A stretch of DNA of 64,000 bases from IMG/VR virus record IMGVR_UViG_3300000117_000016, positions 14,420-78,419 of that record; one strand, given 5' to 3'. This stretch comes from a virus. The notes under the pieces were generated by a model. It made no database searches. It was not told the origin of the DNA and saw nothing but the letters and a program-made list of their open reading frames with translations. Below are positions 50,878 through 59,070 of the stretch, one piece after another. Both the position numbers and the translations under genes were made by a program. The stretch's first letter is position 1; each line of letters starts with the position of its first letter.

Positions 50878-52572
50878 CTAGGAATACCAAGTCGGGACAG
50901 CGTATGTATTATATCTATTAATTGCGATTGGCAGTATATTATCTGTATTGAACTCTAATACTTTCATCTCCGTACCTATTGGACGGGTTTGGCTTTGAGG
51001 AAAATTACTATCATTTAGAATTTCGATTGTTCTAGAATATTTGAAGTAAGCTGTTTTAATTTCTGCATTAGAAAGTGTTTTATCCTTGCTGGTGTAACCT
51101 ATGAGTTCTGAGGTTCTATAGTGATCTTTTTGGTAATGAGCAATTTTAATTCTTCTACTAGCATCAATCTTTGGGAGCACATAATAGAAAAGAGTGCCTT
51201 CAAAATATACTTTTAGTCGTAATAATCCTTTTTGAAAGTCACCATTAGATTGTCTTAGGGACCTACGACTATAGCCAAATACATGTGTCATCACACGCTG
51301 CGTAAATGCCCGACTATAGTGCTTTCGTTGGGTAAATGACAAAGGTATATAGTTTACATTAAGCTGGGCAATGGATGTGCCCAAACCAATAACGTTATAT
51401 CCATTAGAAAGGTTCCCATCTCTTAATGGAGATCCAACTACATCGCCCCAACTTCCTTCCTCACGAGTGGGGAAAAGAAGTTTTCCAGCACCGGGTACAC
51501 GATATTCATTTATACTATTTCCGGCAAGGTACATGTTGTCTACAGCCGTAGTATAATTAACTTCATTATGAGCATTAAATCCATTAATACATCTTGCTGT
51601 TCTTAAATTTGCTCCATCATCTAATATTGAGCTCTCACCCCTCGTTGGCTCAATTAAATAATCTCCTGGTGCAATCCAACCATGATACATATTGGGTGGC
51701 CTCTTGGAGTCTCTTATACCTATGCTTCTAATACTACTGTAAAAACCACCTGATAATGTTAAAGGGTCTGTAATAGGATCAGGTAGAGTCACAGCAAGAC
51801 TAGTTACTGCATAAACTACGCTTGGAGGCGCAGGCTGATCTGGATCTTGGGGTCTGTCTGGTGATGTTGGTGGATCAAAAGTACCAGTAGGAGGGTCTGC
51901 AGGAGCCGGTGGTGGAGGCGGTTTGTTTGGGGGAAGTTCAGGGTCTGGTTCTGGTGCTGGAGGCTTTGGCTCTGGTGGAGGATCTGGAATTTGTGGAACA
52001 TCTGGTGCTGTAGGCCGTTTTGGGAATGGTGGGTCAACAGGTGGCCGAGGGGTTGGAGCAGGAAAATTTGGACCAAAATCGGTCTCAGGAACAAAAATAT
52101 CTGTAGGAGGCCATCCGCTTAAACCTACACCACATACACCACCTTTATAATCCAACATGTCGTCTACAGTAGGTCTGAACCATTTATCTATTGATGGTCT
52201 ACCAGCCGCTTCCCATGCTAGTCTTCTTGCTTTATCGACAGGATCTTCTGAAACACCTGAAGGATTGTTTTCTGTACCAAAGGTACTTGGGTTTTTTTCA
52301 ATCCAGTAATCTGGTATACTACCTGCTGGACTACCATAAGTAAAATCAGGGTGACCTGACGCCGCAACACATCCTCCATTTTCAACAGCATCAAGCCTTT
52401 CTTCTTTATTAGGGAAAAGACGGTCTTCAGGAGTTTCTTTAGGTCTCAATCCTGGACCATATGATGCCGTGTTATAATCTCTCCCACGCGGCAATTCTGT
52501 CCGCAAACTTGTAAATACAATATTGTCATCTATACCATTAAATATTTTGTTAAATATATCTTTGTTGGTCAT
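50878..52572 (-). CDS. Proline-rich fibre-like protein, copy A
   Basis: 564 aa. The tag MTNKDIFNKIFNGIDDNIVF is followed by a 140-aa segment, a proline-rich tract at about 170-250 (FPAPTPRPPVDPPFPKRP, LPPNKPPPPPAPADPPTG) and a C-terminal domain of about 310 aa ending PTWYS. The C domain shares MYHGWIAPGDYL, CINGFNAHNE, LSNGYNVIGLGTSIAQLNVNYIPLS with copy B (equivalent phrases MWNGWIKAGTYS, CVAGLGALND, DGYTCTGLGTPNSILQVNWLPLS). Probable tail fibre or decoration protein. Confidence 0.7.
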   Translation of the reverse strand: MTNKDIFNKIFNGIDDNIVFTSLRTELPRGRDYNTASYGPGLRPKETPEDRLFPNKEERLDAVENGGCVAASGHPDFTYGSPAGSIPDYWIEKNPSTFGTENNPSGVSEDPVDKARRLAWEAAGRPSIDKWFRPTVDDMLDYKGGVCGVGLSGWPPTDIFVPETDFGPNFPAPTPRPPVDPPFPKRPTAPDVPQIPDPPPEPKPPAPEPDPELPPNKPPPPPAPADPPTGTFDPPTSPDRPQDPDQPAPPSVVYAVTSLAVTLPDPITDPLTLSGGFYSSIRSIGIRDSKRPPNMYHGWIAPGDYLIEPTRGESSILDDGANLRTARCINGFNAHNEVNYTTAVDNMYLAGNSINEYRVPGAGKLLFPTREEGSWGDVVGSPLRDGNLSNGYNVIGLGTSIAQLNVNYIPLSFTQRKHYSRAFTQRVMTHVFGYSRRSLRQSNGDFQKGLLRLKVYFEGTLFYYVLPKIDASRRIKIAHYQKDHYRTSELIGYTSKDKTLSNAEIKTAYFKYSRTIEILNDSNFPQSQTRPIGTEMKVLEFNTDNILPIAINRYNTYAVPTWYS

Positions 52573-52578
52573 GATATT

Positions 52579-52977
52579 CTAAAAATTCGTTATATATATT
52601 GGGGGTGTGAAATTACCACTGCCATGAACTACATCGTAGATTTCTGCAAATGTCGTTTGGTATCCTACATTACCTAAGAGAGGTAAATATAAACCTTCCT
52701 TCATCAATCTATTGACTATGAAGGTTGTATTTACAGAGGCTGGATGATATGCATTTGGTCGTAATGTATTTAGCGGTGGTCTAATAGTGCCTGAAGATTC
52801 TATTTCTGGAATTTCAATGCTATCATCTGCCCTTCTTACGTCTTGGGTCTCTACGACAACAGAACCAGCATTTACACCTTGCTCTTTGGTAAGCTGCTTC
52901 ATGTGTAGGCCGTATTTAATTCTTTCACGGTTTAAACCTAAATAAAAACCGGTACTAGATCTAGCTTTATTGATCAT
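52579..52977 (-). CDS. Companion protein of the proline-rich gene, copy A
   Basis: 132 aa. Same pattern as the companion at 50465-50863: FYLGLNRERIKYGLHMK, QGVNAGSVVV, NTTFIVNRL and HGSGNFTPPIYITNF. The pair (companion plus fibre) occurs twice in tandem, so the whole two-gene unit was duplicated. Function not known. Confidence 0.65.
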   Translation of the reverse strand: MINKARSSTGFYLGLNRERIKYGLHMKQLTKEQGVNAGSVVVETQDVRRADDSIEIPEIESSGTIRPPLNTLRPNAYHPASVNTTFIVNRLMKEGLYLPLLGNVGYQTTFAEIYDVVHGSGNFTPPIYITNF

Positions 52978-53349
52978 CTACCACGCTTTACAAGACCAAT
53001 ATCTTGCCTTCCATTTAGGACCTGGGTTAGAACAATTATGTCTAGCACGAAAACTTTTACGTCTTGCTGGATCAGACTTCTTGATCTTCATATTAGGATC
53101 ACCAAAATTTACTTTGACAACATTGCCTTTTTCGTTTTTTACATATACACTACGTTTTTTTGGTCCGTCAGGAGTTAAGAAGGGTTTATTTAGTTGAACT
53201 TTTCTACCCTGATATTCTGCACCAAGAACTTTACCTTCTTCGTCATATATTTCAGAGGCTTCAATTTCTGAAACATACTCATCCCACTCTTCGTCCCAAT
53301 GGCATTTAGTAGAAAGCAAATTTGCTTTTATTTTTTCTATTAATGACAT
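52978..53349 (-). CDS. Conserved phage protein with RRKSFRARHNC motif
   Basis: 123 aa. The C-terminal signature is NMKIKKSDPARRKSFRARH, CSNPGPKWKARYWSCKAW with two cysteines, and the middle is RKVQLNKPFLTPDGPKKRSVYV. The 'R.SFRARH.C......ARYWSC..W' motif recurs in head or neck region genes of T4-like and other large phages. It is adjacent to virion-like genes. Function in assembly is likely but not established here. Confidence 0.7.
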   Translation of the reverse strand: MSLIEKIKANLLSTKCHWDEEWDEYVSEIEASEIYDEEGKVLGAEYQGRKVQLNKPFLTPDGPKKRSVYVKNEKGNVVKVNFGDPNMKIKKSDPARRKSFRARHNCSNPGPKWKARYWSCKAW

Positions 53350-53388
53350 TATACATATTCCTTTACTGGGTAGGAGTTATATAGTAAC

Positions 53389-54462
53389 TTACACCAATAA
53401 TAGCTCATCATGTACAATTTTAGAGGTATTATTCCACGTTAATGCTGCTGCTGTGTCTAAACCAGCTTTATTTGAACGTACATTATGCTTGTACACATAT
53501 CTCATATGTTCAACAATTTGCTCCATTTGCTTAACCCCTAGCTTTGCCCACTTTCCAGAGCCATCAAACCAGATGCCATCCACAGCAGGCTCTAATTCAT
53601 CTACATCCACCAAAAAACTATTGTCTTGATTACAATATGCTGTGTGAGCAGAATAATTAGTAGCAATCACAGGCTTGTCCATAGCCATAGTTTCAGGTAT
53701 CTCATTGTTCCAGCCTTCTGCTCTAGAGATATAAAGTCCACAGTCAGCTTCATAAATTACAGAAGCTAACTCAGAATGAGTTTTGAGTCTATCGAAGCAT
53801 TTAATCTTATCTCCTAGTTTACTTCCCATGTATAACTCTTGCCATTGCTGTATTTGTGCAGGCTGTAGGAAGGGATTGTGATTGACCATCCATAGCTCCA
53901 CATCATCATCCTTTGTGAAGGCTTCGTTAAATAGATGTACAAGGATGTCGTGACCTTTCCTGACTTCCCATTTGCCTATATTAATAAAACGATATGTAGA
54001 ACTCTCACTCTTAGGAGGCTTTGTACCGATGTTAAATATACTATGGTCTACGCCCAATGGACATATTTTGATTTTAGATTCGTCAATACCATGATTAGTA
54101 ATAATTTTTTTAGACCATTCACAAGTCGTAAATACAACATCAGCATGTTTTAGTCCTGCTACTTCTACTTCTTTTAATTTATCTATTTCAAAAAACGGAA
54201 AGACACCATATTTACCATTACCAACCCTACTAAAAAGATCGTGCATATGCCATATCTTTAGACACGGATCACTTCTAGTATCTCCAGACATAGTGTTGTT
54301 CATGTCTTCCTGCAAAAGTTTTGCGTCATTAGGATTTTCTAGAGATATATCACCTACGGGATAAATAGAAATGTCTGTTTTTTTTCTAATGTTTTTCCAA
54401 ATATTAGTAGAAGTAATACCATATCCAGTTGTATTGTTTATAGGCGCTAAAAAATTAATCAT
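53389..54462 (-). CDS. Glycosyltransferase, GT4-like
   Basis: 357 aa. FLAPINNTTGYGITSTNIWKN is the GT-B N-terminal loop; FTTCEWSKKIITNHGIDESKIKICPLG, INIGKWEVRKGHDILVHLF, LGLYISRAEGWNNEIPETMAMDKPVIATNYSAH contain the GT4 motif (E-x7-E modified as 'EGWNNEIPETMA'). A sugar is transferred from a nucleotide donor. It starts a second accessory gene set (53389-56966). Confidence 0.82.
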   Translation of the reverse strand: MINFLAPINNTTGYGITSTNIWKNIRKKTDISIYPVGDISLENPNDAKLLQEDMNNTMSGDTRSDPCLKIWHMHDLFSRVGNGKYGVFPFFEIDKLKEVEVAGLKHADVVFTTCEWSKKIITNHGIDESKIKICPLGVDHSIFNIGTKPPKSESSTYRFINIGKWEVRKGHDILVHLFNEAFTKDDDVELWMVNHNPFLQPAQIQQWQELYMGSKLGDKIKCFDRLKTHSELASVIYEADCGLYISRAEGWNNEIPETMAMDKPVIATNYSAHTAYCNQDNSFLVDVDELEPAVDGIWFDGSGKWAKLGVKQMEQIVEHMRYVYKHNVRSNKAGLDTAAALTWNNTSKIVHDELLLV

Positions 54463-55493
54463 GAATATATCCTATTGTGAGTATTGTTTACTTTAATAAA
54501 TGTTGTATTCTTCCCCATGTCTTTTAAGTTTTTAGCACCAATGTATGTGCAACAACTTCTCAAACCTCCTAAAATATCTTGAATAGTATGTGAGGTTTTA
54601 CCCTTATATGGTATTGTAACACATTTGCCCTCACTAGTTCTATAATCAGCAACTCCACCACTGTGTTTATCCATAGCCCGTTTGCTGCTCATACCATAAA
54701 ACTGTAATGATTCTTTTTCTTTACCCTTATTATATGTCCAATCTCCTTCACAGCAATCTGTTCCTGCCAACATTCCTCCAAGCATAACAAAGTCTGCATT
54801 ACCACAAAAAGCCTTACATACATCTGCGGGAGTTGTACAGCCTCCATCACTACAAACATGACCACCTACGCTGTGAGCAGCATCAGCACATTCTATAATA
54901 GCAGAAAGTTGAGGGTATCCTATGCCAGTTTTTAATCTAGTGGTACAAACACTTCCTGACCCTATACCTATCTTGACTATATCTACTCCACCATGAAAAA
55001 TTAATTCTTCTGTCATTTCAGGAGTAACAACATTGCCTGCCATAATAATAATATCAGGATACCATTCCCTAATTTTTTTGATTGTAGATACAAATTTTTC
55101 GTTATATCCGTTAGCTACATCAATACATAAATTAGGTTTCTTTTGTAGATTATCGTATACAGTACTTAGTTTTTCTATATCTGATTCAGATATACCCATA
55201 GAATAAAAAGCATACTGTCTGGGAAATTCAAAATGATCTCGTAGCTTTTTGGATTTATAATGTTTGTGTAAACAAGTTATGCAGTCGTAACCTGACAAAA
55301 CTTTGTTCATGCTAATAGAACCTGTCGTGTCCATATTTGCTGCCATAATAGGAACACAATTTAATTCTCTATTAGAATGAGGAAATTTAAATACTCTGTT
55401 TAATTCTACCTGTGATCTACTGGATATATTAGATCTTTTAGGTCTGATTAAAACATCACTAAAATCTAATTTTGTGTCTTCAGATATTTTCAC
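54459..55493 (-). CDS. guaC: GMP reductase-type IMPDH/GMPR enzyme
   Basis: 344 aa from GTG 55493 (GTGA overlap). IGIGSGSVCTTRLKTGIGYPQ holds the active-site Cys, and 'KTGIGYPQ' favours GMP reductase over IMP dehydrogenase. FYGMSSKRAMDKHSGGVADYRTSEGK also fits GMP reductase. TIM-barrel; the CBS domain of IMPDH is absent. It converts GMP to IMP with NADPH, so it would recycle purines for DNA precursors. Uncommon in phages. Confidence 0.85.
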   Translation of the reverse strand: MKISEDTKLDFSDVLIRPKRSNISSRSQVELNRVFKFPHSNRELNCVPIMAANMDTTGSISMNKVLSGYDCITCLHKHYKSKKLRDHFEFPRQYAFYSMGISESDIEKLSTVYDNLQKKPNLCIDVANGYNEKFVSTIKKIREWYPDIIIMAGNVVTPEMTEELIFHGGVDIVKIGIGSGSVCTTRLKTGIGYPQLSAIIECADAAHSVGGHVCSDGGCTTPADVCKAFCGNADFVMLGGMLAGTDCCEGDWTYNKGKEKESLQFYGMSSKRAMDKHSGGVADYRTSEGKCVTIPYKGKTSHTIQDILGGLRSCCTYIGAKNLKDMGKNTTFIKVNNTHNRIYS

Positions 55494-56440
55494 AACTGAA
55501 CCCCAACATACATAACCATAGATGGGTTTGCAAACATATTGAAGTCATTGTTGTTCTTTACAAGAATATCAGCATGAAAAGTTACATGCTCACAATTAGA
55601 TCCATTATACCTACCTGATAAATATTTGTCAGCTTTATATATACAGCAACCCCCAAAGGCACTATTAACTTTAATCGGTGGAGAACCAGGAAGGGGTAGC
55701 CACCATTGGAACCAATACATAAGTCCTCTTGACTGAACATCTGCCCAATGGTTAAGTCTAAACGCCCAAGAGTCGTACCCTGTCAATAATATATCTTTAG
55801 ACTTATATCCTTCAGTAAAATCTACACGTTTAAACAAAAAAGAGAATCCTGCAATAGCATCTACTTTGTTATTAGAAGCCAACCAGCCCATACTGTTTAA
55901 TATGCCATCAACTGATAAATCCATAAAGTCTGTATCAATTACAATAACATAATCAACTTTATCTTGTAGAGATTTTACATAGTCCTGACATTTATTTCTG
56001 GCATGAGCCATATTTTCTGTTCTAACTGTGGACATAGATAAAGGTAAATACGGAGCACCTCTTTCTTCAGACTCTATTGTTGCATTGTCTTTGCCTTCTG
56101 CCCATTGGTTTAAAACCTCTACAGTATTATCTTCTGAATCGTTTTCATATGTATAGAAATATACCTTTTTAAATAAGGGCTCTACATTGTCTGAAAGCAT
56201 TTTTAGATTTCTACTCAAAGCATCTGCTGAATTTCTAGATATACTAACAATAGCGACAGTACTATCGTTCGCTAGCTTTTTACCAGATTCAATCATACTT
56301 AAATACTGAGCATGAAATTCAGTAAGAATATTGTCAATGTGCATCTTTTCAAAAAAAGCCTCGGCACTTTTTTCTTTCGTCAACTTGTGAGCTTGATCTA
56401 AATCTCTGAGTTTCTGTTTATCGGTTATAAAATCAGACAT
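55490..56440 (-). CDS. GT-A glycosyltransferase (Anp1/GT62-like)
   Basis: 316 aa. VAIVSISRNSADALSRNL, KKVYFYTYENDSEDNTVEVLNQWA, ENMAHARNKCQDYVK and YVIVIDTDFMDLS form the pattern of Anp1/CAP59-like transferases, in which 'YENDS.D.T' and 'IDTDF' (DxD) bind the nucleotide sugar. FGGCCIYKADKYL follows. It overlaps its neighbours by 4-8 nt. Role in glycan synthesis is likely; substrate unknown. Confidence 0.75.
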   Translation of the reverse strand: MSDFITDKQKLRDLDQAHKLTKEKSAEAFFEKMHIDNILTEFHAQYLSMIESGKKLANDSTVAIVSISRNSADALSRNLKMLSDNVEPLFKKVYFYTYENDSEDNTVEVLNQWAEGKDNATIESEERGAPYLPLSMSTVRTENMAHARNKCQDYVKSLQDKVDYVIVIDTDFMDLSVDGILNSMGWLASNNKVDAIAGFSFLFKRVDFTEGYKSKDILLTGYDSWAFRLNHWADVQSRGLMYWFQWWLPLPGSPPIKVNSAFGGCCIYKADKYLSGRYNGSNCEHVTFHADILVKNNNDFNMFANPSMVMYVGVQL

Positions 56441-56966
56441 AATTAAAAAAGCACCATCTTTCCGTAAGCTCTAAAGACATATTGTTATTTATATCTGTCA
56501 GATATTCTTGTACCTCTGACCATTCACTGAAAATCATATTGTGAGGAATTGTACCAAATAACCAATCAGGAGTTTTGTTCTTACCTTGAGCGACATGTAT
56601 AATAATAGGCTTCTTTTGTCTATTAGCCCAAAAGATTTCTTCCAGAGTTCCGCATGGATGAGTATCAATATCTAAATTTACTATTAAAAAATCACTGACA
56701 TCTACCATTCTTAGGTCTACACTTCTGATGCCTCTCATTAACTCTGAAAGTTCATCATACTTTCCTGCTTTCTTTAGCTCTCTTTTGTGCCTAACAACAG
56801 AATCGTCTTCTACACCTAAATTAGTGGGTTTTTTAAGAGGATTAAAAACTTCTACACCTAAAGATTCCAAGAAAGGTGTGACGAAATCTCTCCACTGACT
56901 ACCTCTGTCCGGTACTCTGTCTATAGCACCAGCCAAATAACATCTTTGCTTATAAAGTCTTTTCAT
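56433..56966 (-). CDS. Nucleoside 2-deoxyribosyltransferase-like protein
   Basis: 177 aa from ATG 56966. CYLAGAIDRVPDRGSQWRD, SVDLRMVDVSDFLIVNLDIDTHPCGTLEEIFWANRQKKPII fit the nucleoside 2-deoxyribosyltransferase family (SSF52309) with the catalytic Glu in 'GTLEEI'. It would move a deoxyribosyl group between bases, or cleave a nucleotide. The same fold occurs in defence/anti-defence NAD-processing proteins, which is worth noting because the next gene pair includes a macro domain. Confidence 0.8.
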   Translation of the reverse strand: MKRLYKQRCYLAGAIDRVPDRGSQWRDFVTPFLESLGVEVFNPLKKPTNLGVEDDSVVRHKRELKKAGKYDELSELMRGIRSVDLRMVDVSDFLIVNLDIDTHPCGTLEEIFWANRQKKPIIIHVAQGKNKTPDWLFGTIPHNMIFSEWSEVQEYLTDINNNMSLELTERWCFFNYV

Positions 56967-56968
56967 CA

Positions 56969-57130
56969 CTAGTCCATATACAGAAAAACTATATTGTCTT
57001 TAGATGGCTCTGCGGCTGGCAGCTTGCCATCTCTTGTCATCTTAATATTATTCCTACCCTGTTGTATTCCACACCAAGAGCAATACAAAACAACCAATAT
57101 AAAACTTATTTCAAACATTTGTTGGCTCAT
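56969..57130 (-). CDS. Small single-pass membrane protein
   Basis: 53 aa from ATG 57130 (or 49 aa from ATG 57118). FEISFILVVLYCSWCGIQQG is a membrane helix with two cysteines; the rest is polar (MTRDGKLPAAEPSKDNIVF). It lies between the deoxyribosyltransferase-like gene and the macro-domain gene, and the start overlaps the latter. Function unknown. Confidence 0.5.
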   Translation of the reverse strand: MSQQMFEISFILVVLYCSWCGIQQGRNNIKMTRDGKLPAAEPSKDNIVFLYMD

Positions 57131-57638
57131 AAATAAAACACGAGAAATCTCTTGCCCAGATATCATTAATTAAATTACCGATAGTCTTCCAATCCCCTCC
57201 TGCAAATCCCGTTCCGAATTTTGGTGCATGGATTTGTATTTTCTTATCTGTGTTATTAGCTAAAATTTTTGCTTGCGTTCTAATTTGTAGCATACAGGCA
57301 GCTAATGCTCCATAATCTAACATCCTATTATACTTACTTCCGCTGTGTTTGCAATACATATTTGCACAAATAATTTGATTTTTATTCTTATTGATACTCA
57401 CTGGTATGCATTGAATATTTCCTAACTTATTCTTTGTAGAAATATCTATATTATCTTTTACTATAGGGAATTTTTTATATAAAATATTAGAAAATTTAGA
57501 GTTGTTCTTTGTTGTAACACCTATAGCATTTGGTATAATTACCGTAATATCATTAGTGTTATTTACATTTTGTTCAATAACATAAAATATATCTTTTTTA
57601 GACATAAAATACTTATTTTCACTGTGTCTTAACTTCAT
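57111..57638 (-). CDS. Macro-domain protein
   Basis: 175 aa. The ADP-ribose-binding core is DITVIIPNAIGVTTKNNSKF, LDYGALAACMLQIRTQA and IQIHAPKFGTGFAGGDWKTIGNLI, the last being the 'GxGxAGGxW' signature of Poa1p-type macrodomain phosphatases. It may bind or process ADP-ribose or related metabolites. In phages this would suit counteraction of NAD-derived defence signals or tRNA repair. The gene starts at ATG 57638 after the zinc-ribbon gene. Confidence 0.8.
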   Translation of the reverse strand: MKLRHSENKYFMSKKDIFYVIEQNVNNTNDITVIIPNAIGVTTKNNSKFSNILYKKFPIVKDNIDISTKNKLGNIQCIPVSINKNKNQIICANMYCKHSGSKYNRMLDYGALAACMLQIRTQAKILANNTDKKIQIHAPKFGTGFAGGDWKTIGNLINDIWARDFSCFIYEPTNV

Positions 57639-57639
57639 C

Positions 57640-57888
57640 TTACCACTTTCCTAACGGACATTTCTGATCTTGCCACGCCAGCTTATTCATAAATTCTTTT
57701 TTCTTAGATATGTTACATCCACACTCAGAGCATTCCATAATGGGTAAATTTTTAGTGTCAAAAGAATCACAATCGTAACATATCTCAAACCTAGTATTGA
57801 TAGTAAACTGGCTGGCTTTAGGCATACCTTTTGTAGTATGCTTAAATAGAGACACAGCAAAGTTTTTTATCTTTTTAAATATTGTCAT
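57640..57888 (-). CDS. Zinc-ribbon protein with CPLGKW tail
   Basis: 82 aa from ATG 57888 (overlapping the stop of the 59-aa gene, ATGA). FEICYDCDSFD, MECSECGCNISKKKEFMNKLAW and CPLGKW make a pair of zinc-binding CxxC motifs. The tail 'K..KCPLGKW' recurs in many short phage zinc-ribbon proteins. Nucleic-acid or protein binding is likely; function unknown. Confidence 0.7.
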   Translation of the reverse strand: MTIFKKIKNFAVSLFKHTTKGMPKASQFTINTRFEICYDCDSFDTKNLPIMECSECGCNISKKKEFMNKLAWQDQKCPLGKW

Positions 57889-58064
57889 TTGTAATATTGC
57901 TGCCACTCTTCCCACAATTCATCTTGCTGTATATCTATCTTCCTATGTCTAAAATCATGCTTTTGATGTCTAATATTTTTAGACTCAATAACATCTATAT
58001 TCTTCTTCTTGATTCTGACAACCTCTTGTTTTCTTACATTCTTATTTTCTTCGATTTCTTTCAT
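57885..58064 (-). CDS. Short basic protein (59 aa), hypothetical
   Basis: Open frame from ATG 58064 to TGA 57885-57887. It reads MKEIEENKNVRKQEVVRIKKK at the start (without the last base beyond 21) and ends ELWEEWQQYYK. GAGGGAT lies 4-8 nt upstream, and a TTGACT/TATAGA promoter is upstream. The stop overlaps the next gene's ATG (ATGA), the same coupling used across the window, so this is probably a real gene despite its length. It is highly charged and basic and could bind nucleic acid. Function unknown. Confidence 0.7.
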   Translation of the reverse strand: MKEIEENKNVRKQEVVRIKKKNIDVIESKNIRHQKHDFRHRKIDIQQDELWEEWQQYYK

Positions 58065-58082
58065 TTCATCCCTCAGTACTTT

Positions 58083-58111
58083 ATTCTATATCCTTCAGCA
58101 CCAAAAGTCAA
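58083..58111 (-). promoter_or_regulatory. Sigma-70-type promoter before the 59-aa gene
   Basis: Minus strand TTGACT (58106-58111), 16-bp spacer, TATAGA (58084-58089, within TATAGAAT 58083-58090). It lies in the 91-base gap between the subtilisin-like gene and the 59-aa gene, about 20 bp upstream of the ribosome site. It probably starts transcription of the macro-domain/deoxyribosyltransferase group. Confidence 0.6.
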
Positions 58112-58155
58112 GTTCAGTTTAAAATTTATTTGCTTGACAATCGTATGTCTGAGTC

Positions 58156-59070
58156 TTATATATTATGCAGGTGGTGAGGTTTAATAGGGTATAGGATTCC
58201 ATAGCCCTCATATTTCTTTTGTCCTGAATACATTGGATTGGTTAAACTTTTGCAAGTTTGTTTAAAGGCATCAACTAACTCAAATCTATTCAATCTTCTG
58301 CCTGCACAAGACATAGCCAAGGCTGCACAACCAACTGCGAATGGATTACTCATACTTGTACCACTTAGTTTAGCGTATCTGTTATTAGGAACACAACTAA
58401 GTATGTCTTTTCCGGGTGCTAAAAAGTCTAAAGTATTACCGCTGCAACTAAAGTTAGTTCTTTTAAAATCTATATCTATAGCTGCTATACTTATTGTAGA
58501 TGAATATTTAGCAGGATACATAATGTCTGTTGCTGGGCCACTATTTCCTGCTGCACAGAATATAACACAGCCTTTAGAAGAAGCATAACTTACTGCTCTC
58601 TCTAAGTATAAAGAATTTACAGGACTACCTAAACTCATTGTAATTATATCGGCTCCATTATCAGCAGCCCAAATTAATCCTTTACATATACCCTTGAGGC
58701 TACCGGAACCATCATCACCCAATCCTTTTATGGGCATAATTTTAGCTTTTGGTGCTACCCCTACCATGCCTAAATTGTTGTCACTTGCTGCTATTGTACC
58801 GGCTACATGAGTACCATGACAGTTGCGGTCTATAGGTGCTTGTCCTTCTTCTATAAAGTTATAGCCGTCTATTAAATTTCTTTTTAAATCATCGTGGTTA
58901 AGATCACATCCGGTGTCAATGACAGCAATCTTGACACCTTCTCCCATACTATATTTCCAATATTTTTGTATTTCAAATTTCTGAATTTCCCAACCATAAA
59001 ATTGACCTGTCTTTGAGTCTAGACCGAAAACATCTTCTCTAATATATGGAAATAATTTAACTTTTCGCAT
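58156..59070 (-). CDS. Subtilisin-like serine protease (S8)
   Basis: 304 aa. Catalytic residues: D52 (AVIDTGCDLNHDD), H85 (CHGTHVAGTIAA), N176 (CAAGNSGPA), S239 (LSGTSMSNPFAVG). The oxyanion and strand motifs (FLAPGKDILS) are standard. No signal peptide or long propeptide is seen, so it may be cytoplasmic or virion-associated, or exported by another route. Overlaps the trypsin-like gene by 14 nt. Confidence 0.9.
   Translation of the reverse strand: MRKVKLFPYIREDVFGLDSKTGQFYGWEIQKFEIQKYWKYSMGEGVKIAVIDTGCDLNHDDLKRNLIDGYNFIEEGQAPIDRNCHGTHVAGTIAASDNNLGMVGVAPKAKIMPIKGLGDDGSGSLKGICKGLIWAADNGADIITMSLGSPVNSLYLERAVSYASSKGCVIFCAAGNSGPATDIMYPAKYSSTISIAAIDIDFKRTNFSCSGNTLDFLAPGKDILSCVPNNRYAKLSGTSMSNPFAVGCAALAMSCAGRRLNRFELVDAFKQTCKSLTNPMYSGQKKYEGYGILYPIKPHHLHNI

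Noticed and set aside
51816-52150. Alternative frames within the second proline-rich tract.
   Set aside because: Same cause; codon bias of the proline run keeps other frames open.
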